A stretch of DNA of 11,371 bases. It comes from M3007 sp044224705 (GTDB lineage Bacteria > Bacteroidota > Bacteroidia > Chitinophagales > Saprospiraceae). The translations under genes and the position numbers were made by a program. Of the stretch, positions 1 to 5,265 are shown piece after piece (within the stretch, counting starts at the first letter, position 1; every line of letters starts with the position of its first letter). The DNA is taken from NCBI GenBank assembly GCA_044224705.1, contig JBGAJY010000177.1, forward strand, positions 1-11,371, in the 5' to 3' direction. Under the pieces are notes generated by a model that did not search any database, was not told the origin of the DNA, and saw only the letters and a program-made list of their open reading frames with translations.

Positions 1-553
1 CAGATTGAAGGTGCAAAGCGAGTTGCAGGATGGTATCGTTCATATCTTGGCAGAAGTCCCATTGAATCTTTCGGTTTCTCCTGCCTTCTTTTGCCCAAAC
101 TTTATAGGTCGTGGCATCGAAGCAAAAATGATCGAATCTGGGATCTGCACACCAAAAACCCGAACGGTCAAAATGATTGCGGACGGCCTGCCATTGGGCA
201 GGATCGATGGACCTCGTTATTTCCCGGTAAGAAATATTATCATTGGAAAAAGGGTTGTTCATTTGGATAGTTTGCGCCTGATAACTTCCTCCTGTTGTAT
301 AAATGGAGCAAAGCAAGTCGAATTCGCCCCATCCGCCATACATCCTGAACCGGTAGGCGGTATCGGGCAAGATATAAGTCGACATTTGGGCTTCTCTGGC
401 CTGCATATGGTACCAAAATTCCTTCATCTCCATGCTGTCGGAAACAGCATGAAGCGTGTCGCACAGGTTTCCGGATTGCACTATTTTTTCAACCCGCCCA
501 CGGTCATAAGTACAGATCAGAAGCAGGCTTCCCAAAAAAATGATTAGTTTCAT
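1..553 (-). CDS. Hypothetical secreted protein, C-terminus cut by window edge
   Basis: An open frame runs from ATG at 553 on the minus strand to the window edge, giving 184 visible residues without a stop. The N-terminus (MKLIIFLGSLLLICTYDRG) is a short charged start followed by a hydrophobic stretch, so export is likely; the Cys at residue 14 could be a lipoprotein site but the lipobox is poor. The rest is soluble and rich in Trp, Tyr and Phe, with several Cys residues (for example FWCADPRFDHFCFD). I recognise no family. It starts 20 nt after the GIY-YIG gene on the same strand. A frame of similar length exists on the plus strand, but it has no start-region logic or family resemblance, so I prefer the minus frame. 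Function unknown. Confidence 0.6.
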   Translation of the reverse strand, partial: MKLIIFLGSLLLICTYDRGRVEKIVQSGNLCDTLHAVSDSMEMKEFWYHMQAREAQMSTYILPDTAYRFRMYGGWGEFDLLCSIYTTGGSYQAQTIQMNNPFSNDNISYREITRSIDPAQWQAVRNHFDRSGFWCADPRFDHFCFDATTYKVWAKEGRRNRKIQWDFCQDMNDTILQLALHLQS

Positions 554-573
554 ATCGTGAGCTTATGGTTTCA

Positions 574-873
574 TCAAATTTCATCATTTAAAAACCGCCA
601 GTCGGGGTTTTTCTTCATAATGAGCGATTCTTTCTTTGCCCTATTCCAGCCTTTAATTTCTTTCTCCCTTGCAATGGCCCATTCAATATGCGGGAAATAC
701 TCAAAATAGATCAGGTTATAACAAAAGTACCTTCCTGCAAAAGTTCGTTTGGGGCCGTTGTTGTCGGCTAAATGTTCTTCCAGGCGTCTTTTCAAATTAT
801 TGGTCACTCCAACGTACAGCACCGTTTTCTTGGGGTTGGTGGTGATGTAGACAAAGTAGTGGTGGTCTTTCAT
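574..873 (-). CDS. GIY-YIG domain nuclease (small, stand-alone)
   Basis: This 99-residue protein is a stand-alone GIY-YIG nuclease domain of the small UvrC-N-terminal-like family common in Bacteroidota. The two motif halves are VYI (residues 8-10) and YVG (20-22), followed by the NNLKRRLEEH helix with the expected Arg (29-30). The catalytic-Glu region is AIAREKEIKGW (66-76). The C-terminal signature with Lys, Asn-Pro and Trp (MKKNPDW, 86-92) is typical. There is no extra DNA-binding domain. The family's biological role is unsettled; it should cut DNA one strand at a time. The gene lies directly downstream, on its own strand, of a block of nested hairpin repeats (912-1078), which is discussed as a finding. 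Confidence 0.9.
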   Translation of the reverse strand: MKDHHYFVYITTNPKKTVLYVGVTNNLKRRLEEHLADNNGPKRTFAGRYFCYNLIYFEYFPHIEWAIAREKEIKGWNRAKKESLIMKKNPDWRFLNDEI

Positions 874-911
874 GATTGGTGTTTGAGTTTGGATAGCAGT
901 ATTCTTTCAGG

Positions 912-1078
912 TCCCTCGCTTCGCTCGGGATGACAAATCAATGGGGTTGTTCCTGTTTTTATCAGATTTCTCGCTACGCTCGAAATTTTCCCCAGCTCTG
1001 CCAGAATTTCGAGCGTAGCGAGAAATCCGATAAAGTAAGTTGAAATAGGTAGCCTGTCATCCCGAGCGAAGCGAGGGA
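912..1078. repeat. Outer inverted repeat pair (24 bp, perfect)
   Basis: Positions 912-935 and 1055-1078 are perfect 24-bp reverse complements. Each arm contains the core CCCGAGCGAAGCGAGGG, in plus orientation at the right arm and minus at the left arm. As single-stranded DNA this core can fold as CCC-GA-GC-GAA-GC-GA-GGG: a CCC/GGG stem, tandem G.A mismatches, and a GC-GAA-GC tip. The 12-nt centre GAGCGAAGCGAG is also a mirror repeat. The right copy is followed by CCGATAAAAAC, and the same GTTTTTATC flank (inverted) precedes the left inner repeat. This looks like a REP-like dispersed intergenic element; copy number cannot be judged from this window. Confidence 0.85.
961..1031. repeat. Inner inverted repeat pair (27 bp, one mismatch)
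   Basis: Positions 961-987 and 1005-1031 are reverse complements with one mismatch in 27, separated by 17 nt. They sit inside the outer pair. The core is TTTCGAGCGTAGCGAGAAA, which matches the outer core at GAGCG(A/T)AGCGAG but has an A/T stem instead of CCC/GGG. It can fold the same way: TTTC/GAAA stem, tandem G.A mismatches, and a GC-GTA-GC tip. The two pairs are therefore related subfamilies, and stem changes are matched on both sides, which suggests that the fold matters. Confidence 0.85.
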
Positions 1079-1146
1079 ACCGATAAAAACGTGGCTAGTC
1101 TATGAATGGTCACGTTGGATAAAACGAAACAACAGGAGTGCGATAA

Positions 1147-1860
1147 TTAACCATCGGCATTCAGTATTTCCACCAAATGCACCACCCTCACCCCACTCCC
1201 CTCCCGCCTCAACACCCCCTCCAAATGCATCAAACAGGACATATCGCCCCCAGTGATGAACGCCACGTTTTTGGACAAATGATCCGCCACGCGGTCCTTG
1301 CCCATTTTGACCGACACGGCTTCTTCCATCACGGCAAAAGTGCCGCCAAAACCGCAGCATTCGTCCGGGCGGTCGAGGGTGGCCAGTTCGAGCCCTTGCA
1401 CCATGTTCAGCAGCGCCAGGGGTTTGGAAAACGGCGCCTCCATGCGCTCCGACATCGAACTAAGGTGCAGCCCGCGCTGGCCGTGGCAGCCATTGTGAAA
1501 ACCGACACGGTGCGGAAAAACGGAAGGCAAGCTGTTGATTTTCAGGACATCCGTCAAAAATTCGCACAACTCGAAAATGCCGCCGGCCGGCCGAAAACGC
1601 CCGTGCTCTTTGAGGTGCAGCACGCAACTGCCGGAAGGCGACACGACGTACTCGAACGATTCAAACTGGCGGGCAAAATTGTCGTTGCAACCCTTGGTCC
1701 AGCGCGCAAAACCCGCATTGGCCGTGGGCTGTCCGCAGCAGGTCTGACCGGGCGGATAGCCGACCGTGCAGCCCAGTTTTTCCAGCAGTTGGAGCGTGGC
1801 CACGCCGACTTGCGGGTGAAACTGGTCCACGTAGCAGGGGATGAAGAGGCCGACGCGCAT
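1147..1860 (-). CDS. lutA: LutA-type (Fe-S)-binding oxidoreductase subunit
   Basis: The 237-residue protein has the two-CCG-domain architecture of LutA/YkgE, a subunit of the LutABC complex that oxidises L-lactate to pyruvate. Visible cysteines are C9, CCG at 41-43 and C79 (PSGSC) in the first half, and C125 (HNGCHGQRG), CCG at 168-170 (DECCGFGG) and C209 in the second. The segment LLEKLGCTVGYPPGQTCCGQP is close to known LutA proteins. It starts 6 nt after the stop of the sugar kinase, so the two are almost surely co-transcribed. In Bacteroidota, lut genes accompany deoxy-sugar catabolism, where lactaldehyde is oxidised to lactate and pyruvate. LutB and LutC are not in this window: downstream are only the repeats and the GIY-YIG gene. 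Confidence 0.9.
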   Translation of the reverse strand: MRVGLFIPCYVDQFHPQVGVATLQLLEKLGCTVGYPPGQTCCGQPTANAGFARWTKGCNDNFARQFESFEYVVSPSGSCVLHLKEHGRFRPAGGIFELCEFLTDVLKINSLPSVFPHRVGFHNGCHGQRGLHLSSMSERMEAPFSKPLALLNMVQGLELATLDRPDECCGFGGTFAVMEEAVSVKMGKDRVADHLSKNVAFITGGDMSCLMHLEGVLRREGSGVRVVHLVEILNADG

Positions 1861-1866
1861 GTCGAA

Positions 1867-3144
1867 TCAGGATTTTGGGATGTGTGGTTGGGAAGAGTAT
1901 TTTTTTAGGGTGATGAGGTTTTGGGGGAGCGGTCGGGGGTTCCAGCGTGTGTGGATGATCAGGGCGGCGCCGAGGGCGCTGGCTTGCGGGATTTCGGCGG
2001 CGAAGACTTCCTTGTCGGGAAAAGCTTGTGCGAGCAGCGTCATAAAGATGTCGTTTTTGGAAAACCCGCCGTCGACAAAAATGCGGCGTACGGGTGTGCC
2101 GCCGAGGGCGAGGCGCGTCGAAACAGCTTGTTTTTCAAGCAGTTGGCGCATAAAATCGAGGTAGGCCTTTTCGGCGGAAGAAGACGGCGTGAGGCCGGCC
2201 CTCTGGAAAAAATCGGGCAACACGCCGTACTCGGACGCGATCCGTGCGAGGGCCCGATCGTGTTCATGGCCCGCAAACAGGCGAGCGGCCTTGACGGGCC
2301 GGCCTTCAAACGTGAGGTAGCAAAGGCAGTCTTGCCGCAACTCATCGGCGGTCAAAGGCTCCCTGTTGAACGGGTTGAGCGAGATGCTCCAGGTGCCTGT
2401 GGAAATCAGCAAAAAAGGTTCGTCAAAGGTGCGGAGGTAGGGAACCAACGCCGCGGAGCTGTCGTGCAGCCCGATGCCGGCAACGATTTGTTTGCCCGCC
2501 AAGCGGGTTTCAACCACTTCCGCCGAAGGGTGCAGCGGCGCCAGTTTTTCCAAAATACCCTCTTCTTCGACCCATTGGTGGTAAGCGTTTCGGGCAAAAT
2601 CCCAGAGCATGGTATGGCAACCGATGCTGGTCAGCTCGCTGACAGGGTGTTTGGTCACCAGCCAATGAAAGTATTGCGGAAGGTGAAGTGCGGCTTTAAT
2701 TTGCTGAAATTCATTCGGTTTCAGGTGTTTCAGACGGTATAGTTGCAGGCCGGAATTGAGGCTTCCCAGCAGCGGCGAAGCCGTTTCGAGCGACAATTTT
2801 CCGGCGCTGCCATGATCGCTGAAAAACCGTTCCAGCAGGCGCGGCGGGAAGGGTTTCAGGTAATTGTATAAGGGCACAAGGGGCTGTCCATCGTCGCCAA
2901 GGCAGACAAAACTGGCGCCGTAGGCCGAAAAATTGACCGCCCTGACGTTCAGACGGGCGTCGTTCAACACTTCTCGCAGGGCATCCAGCGCCCAAAGCGT
3001 CAGCAGCGGCAGGTCCTCGCAGGCTTCGCCGTCTTCATCGGTCGTTTCGGGCAACTGCACCGATTGTTCGAACACGATTTGGTAGTCCTCGTCAAAGACG
3101 AAGCACTTTTTATTGGTTTTGCCAATGTCGAGAACGGCGACCAT
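1867..3144 (-). CDS. FGGY-family carbohydrate kinase (rhamnulokinase-like)
   Basis: An ATP-dependent sugar kinase of the FGGY family, 425 residues from the start chosen here. The N-terminal phosphate motif is VLDIGKTNKK (residues 4-13). The catalytic-base region is GIGLHDSSAA with Asp at 228, followed by ISTGTWSISLNP (247-258). The second ATPase lobe has FVDGGFSKND (356-365) and ASALGAAL (388-395). The substrate is probably a deoxyketose such as rhamnulose or fuculose, judged from overall style and the adjacent lutA; this is inference. Homologues begin just before the VAVLDIGK strand, which favours ATG 3144. An upstream ATG at 3225 adds 27 unconserved-looking residues but has a GGAG 8 nt ahead, so it remains possible. 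Confidence 0.88.
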   Translation of the reverse strand: MVAVLDIGKTNKKCFVFDEDYQIVFEQSVQLPETTDEDGEACEDLPLLTLWALDALREVLNDARLNVRAVNFSAYGASFVCLGDDGQPLVPLYNYLKPFPPRLLERFFSDHGSAGKLSLETASPLLGSLNSGLQLYRLKHLKPNEFQQIKAALHLPQYFHWLVTKHPVSELTSIGCHTMLWDFARNAYHQWVEEEGILEKLAPLHPSAEVVETRLAGKQIVAGIGLHDSSAALVPYLRTFDEPFLLISTGTWSISLNPFNREPLTADELRQDCLCYLTFEGRPVKAARLFAGHEHDRALARIASEYGVLPDFFQRAGLTPSSSAEKAYLDFMRQLLEKQAVSTRLALGGTPVRRIFVDGGFSKNDIFMTLLAQAFPDKEVFAAEIPQASALGAALIIHTRWNPRPLPQNLITLKKYSSQPHIPKS

Positions 3145-3244
3145 TTGGAGCAGTATGTGGTGAAAGAGATGCGAAATAACCCAAAATCCTGACTGGTAGT
3201 GTTCGCCATTCAACCTGTCAGACATTTCGGGTGCTCCAATTTCC

Positions 3245-3724
3245 TCAAATAGCGGCGCCCCGCGACAAAATCACCCCTAAAAAAGCCATTCCAAGTGCCA
3301 GCAGCAGATTGATCCGCCCCGACCAGCGCGCCAGCAGACGGAGCCGGCCGGAGTCGTAGGCCTGCATCTGTTCGAGGGCTTTTCGGCCGAGAAAAAAGTC
3401 GTGCACCGCGCTGACCAGCAGCATGGTCAGAAAAAGCAGCATTTTGAGACCGAACAGGCGCCCGTACCCGCTTTCGGTGAAAAATGCCCAGCTCAGCGGC
3501 AAACCGCGCAGGTACAAATTCAACACCCCTGTGACGACCAGCAGGGTCAGCGCAATCCATCCGTAAAACCGGAATGCAAGTCCCGTTTTGTACAAAATGG
3601 CAATCCGGTCGGGATGCTGCCGGATACCGGGCAGAATGACCAGCGGGAGAAACAACATGCCGCCGATCCAAAAAGCGGCCAAAACGACGTGCAGGTAAAC
3701 TGACAACAGGTATCCTATGCCCAT
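3245..3724 (-). CDS. CopD-like four-helix membrane protein
   Basis: This 159-residue integral membrane protein has four hydrophobic segments near residues 7-31, 55-72, 90-107 and 137-154. The first (YLHVVLAAFWIGGMLFLPLVILPG) is typical of the CopD-like membrane family. His12 in helix 1 and His108 at the end of helix 3 could ligate heme or metal, but I cannot establish this from sequence. Its start overlaps the end of ric by 10 nt, so translation is probably coupled and it belongs to the NO-stress operon. A role in copper transport, which the family name suggests, should not be assumed. Confidence 0.75.
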   Translation of the reverse strand: MGIGYLLSVYLHVVLAAFWIGGMLFLPLVILPGIRQHPDRIAILYKTGLAFRFYGWIALTLLVVTGVLNLYLRGLPLSWAFFTESGYGRLFGLKMLLFLTMLLVSAVHDFFLGRKALEQMQAYDSGRLRLLARWSGRINLLLALGMAFLGVILSRGAAI

Positions 3725-4473
3725 ATTTCCTTTTCCAACAGGACGGCTTTGGGGAAAAGAATATTGTTCTCCAGGTGAACATGCAGGTGGAGGTCCTGCT
3801 CAAATTCCGAAAGTTTGGCAAACAAAACCCGGTAGGAAGTACAGGCATCGGCCGGCGGATTATAATCCCCGCTCAGCATTTGGATCGTTTCCATGCCGCT
3901 GCCGGCCGATTCATGCTCGGCTTCCATCATGCGAATGGGGTGCTCAATGGTACCGAAAATCGGACGAGGTATTGATTTTCCATCGCGATGCGCGGCTTCC
4001 AGCGCTTTAATATAAGGGAAAAGGATGCGTTCTTCCTTATGCATGTGCATCCGGAGTTCCTGGGCTACTGCCTCATAAATTTCAGCAATTTTCAGCAGCT
4101 CGGGGTGTCGGTCGCCATGCACGCGGGCCACCTTACGAGCCAGTTCATCCAGCATGGGCAGGGCGCCTTCCACGTATTTATGGTGTTTGACCACGACGAA
4201 GTCTGCCAGGGCGTCCAGAGGCCAGCTGTCAAAATCCTGCGGCGTATCGGCATGTTGAAGGTCGAGGGCCTGCAATTCCCGCCGCACGGCTCCGGCGTCA
4301 ATTCCTTTTTTTTCGCAGGCTTCTTCCAGCGATTTTTTACCGCCGCAGCAGTAGTCCAGTCCAAATTTTCGAAATACTTCCGCTCTCCTGTAATCTGCAA
4401 CCACCATTTCACCAATGGTGGCCGGGCGCTGCGCAATGTGAAGTGCCGTGAAACCTGATTCCTTCGTTTCCAT
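3715..4473 (-). CDS. ric: Iron-sulfur cluster repair di-iron protein (Ric/YtfE/ScdA)
   Basis: A 252-residue Ric/ScdA protein, which repairs Fe-S clusters after nitrosative or oxidative damage. The N-terminal DUF542 domain (about 10-65) has the redox pair in LDYCCGG, C42 and C43. The C-terminal hemerythrin-like domain shows the di-iron ligands: His97 or His98 (VVKHHKY), His143 and Glu147 (HMHKE), His178 (IEHPI), and His231 and Glu235 (HVHLENNILFP). Length is normal for the two-domain form. The gene is first in its transcription unit. A Bacteroidetes-type promoter overlapping a strong palindrome lies 66-95 nt upstream. The same palindrome precedes the NO-reductase-like gene, which fits control by the local Rrf2 regulator. 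Confidence 0.93.
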   Translation of the reverse strand: METKESGFTALHIAQRPATIGEMVVADYRRAEVFRKFGLDYCCGGKKSLEEACEKKGIDAGAVRRELQALDLQHADTPQDFDSWPLDALADFVVVKHHKYVEGALPMLDELARKVARVHGDRHPELLKIAEIYEAVAQELRMHMHKEERILFPYIKALEAAHRDGKSIPRPIFGTIEHPIRMMEAEHESAGSGMETIQMLSGDYNPPADACTSYRVLFAKLSEFEQDLHLHVHLENNILFPKAVLLEKEIWA

Positions 4474-4538
4474 ACCTGTTGTTGTTTAAATGAATGTCTG
4501 GTGGATGTTTCATAAGCGATTCGGGGGCATTTTCGAGG

Positions 4539-4568
4539 CAAAGGTATCGGCCTTTTTATTTAAGACAA
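4539..4568 (-). promoter_or_regulatory. Predicted ric promoter, Bacteroidetes type
   Basis: On the minus strand a TTG at 4568-4566 is followed by exactly 19 nt and then TACCTTTG at 4546-4539. This matches the Bacteroidetes primary sigma consensus (TTG/TTTG, about 19 nt, TAnnTTTG). The start of transcription would lie near 4532, giving a leader of roughly 60 nt before ric. The -33 element sits inside the spacer of the palindrome at 4553-4586, so a bound repressor would block it directly. Confidence 0.6.
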
Positions 4569-4586
4569 TTTTATCTTAAATAAAAA
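4553..4586. promoter_or_regulatory. Operator 1 (ric side): 13-bp perfect palindrome arms
   Basis: The arms TTTTTATTTAAGA (4553-4565) and TCTTAAATAAAAA (4574-4586) are perfect reverse complements around an 8-nt spacer. The core TTTAAGA-N8-TCTTAAA (4559-4580) recurs with the same spacer length before the NO-reductase-like gene. Read toward each gene, both cores begin TTTAAGATAAAAT. The spacing suits a dimeric winged-helix regulator; the adjacent Rrf2 protein is the natural candidate. Confidence 0.72.
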
Positions 4587-4704
4587 TTTGCCATCCTTTT
4601 CTGACAATTCCGCAGCGCAGCCGGCTTTGAAAAATGTCTTACATCGGACAATCTGAAAAAAATATTGGGGCATTCATGCCAGGGAGAACAAACAGGCGCT
4701 TTAT

Positions 4705-4726
4705 TTGCAGACAAATTACTCTTAAA
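4705..4726. promoter_or_regulatory. Operator 3 (rrf2 side), degenerate palindrome
   Basis: TTGCAGA (4705-4711), 8 nt, then TCTTAAA (4720-4726). The left arm matches the consensus TTTAAGA at 5 of 7 positions; the right arm is identical to that of operator 1. The stretch TACTCTTAA (4718-4726) is shared exactly with operator 2. It ends 13 nt before the TTG start of rrf2, suggesting autoregulation. A weak promoter-like TTTATTTG (4700-4707) overlaps its left arm, but I see no matching -33 element. Confidence 0.5.
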
Positions 4727-4739
4727 CCGAGATACGAAA

Positions 4740-5177
4740 TTGAAGGTTCTCTCCAAGTCCAGCGAATACGGCTTGCGCGCGCTCTTGTACATGGTGGCCA
4801 AAAGTGGCAACCAGGAATATGTCAGCATCCGGGAGATGTCTGAAAACCTCGACATTTCTTTTCATTTTTTGACCAAAATCCTGCAAATCCTGACGCAAGC
4901 GAACTTGCTGGTCTCCTACCGGGGCCCCAACGGCGGGGTTGCTTTTAACATCCCGCCCGATCAAATTTTGCTGAGCGACGTGGTGCGGACCCTCGAAGGA
5001 GACGACTTTTTTGACACCTGCCTGCTCGGCCTGCCAGGTTGCGGCGCATCCAAACCCTGCCCGATGCACCGGTTCTGGCAAGAGATCAGGGGGGCGCTGA
5101 AACAGGAATTTGAAACCACTTCACTGGCCGAAATGGGGCAAAACGCCCAGTCACGCAGCCTGAGACTGATGCCATAA
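4740..5177 (+). CDS. Rrf2-family Fe-S transcriptional regulator (NsrR-like)
   Basis: A 145-residue Rrf2 regulator starting MKVLSKSSEYGLRALLYMVA, the classical family N-terminus. The winged helix spans about residues 1-70, with recognition-helix segment SFHFLTKILQIL (40-51) and wing SYRGPNGGV (59-67). The cluster-binding loop has C94-x6-C101-x5-C107, similar to the three-Cys motif of NsrR and IscR, so an NO- or redox-sensitive Fe-S cluster is expected. The start is taken as TTG at 4740. An in-frame ATG at 4665 would add 25 atypical residues and place operator 3 inside the coding region. It lies between ric (divergent) and the NO-reductase-like gene (co-directional, 88-nt gap), and probably represses both. 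Confidence 0.9.
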   Translation: MKVLSKSSEYGLRALLYMVAKSGNQEYVSIREMSENLDISFHFLTKILQILTQANLLVSYRGPNGGVAFNIPPDQILLSDVVRTLEGDDFFDTCLLGLPGCGASKPCPMHRFWQEIRGALKQEFETTSLAEMGQNAQSRSLRLMP

Positions 5178-5197
5178 AGGCAATTTTTTTGTCTCTA

Positions 5198-5219
5198 TTT
5201 AAGATAAAATACTCTTAAT
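5198..5219. promoter_or_regulatory. Operator 2 (nod/qnor side)
   Basis: TTTAAGA (5198-5204), 8-nt spacer, TCTTAAT (5213-5219). Six of seven arm positions are symmetric, and the spacer length equals that of operator 1. It lies in the 88-nt gap between rrf2 and the NO-reductase-like gene, 46 nt before its ATG. A TTTG at 5188-5191 followed 18 nt later by TACTCTTA (5210-5217) is a weak promoter candidate that the site would cover. Confidence 0.7.
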
Positions 5220-5265
5220 TCCGATTACCGTTTTTTATCTCCTTACTCACTAAAAACGGATCATC

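Noticed and set aside
5..547. 180-codon plus-strand frame over the left end
   Set aside because: It opposes a minus-strand frame that has a signal-like N-terminus, fits the adjacent minus-strand gene and is open to the edge. The plus frame has no family resemblance.
912..1078. CRISPR array
   Set aside because: The repeats are inverted pairs of two types with unequal spacing, not regularly spaced direct repeats, and no cas genes are present.
1177..2742. Two long plus-strand frames antisense to lutA and the kinase
   Set aside because: They mirror conserved genes on the other strand and show no motifs.
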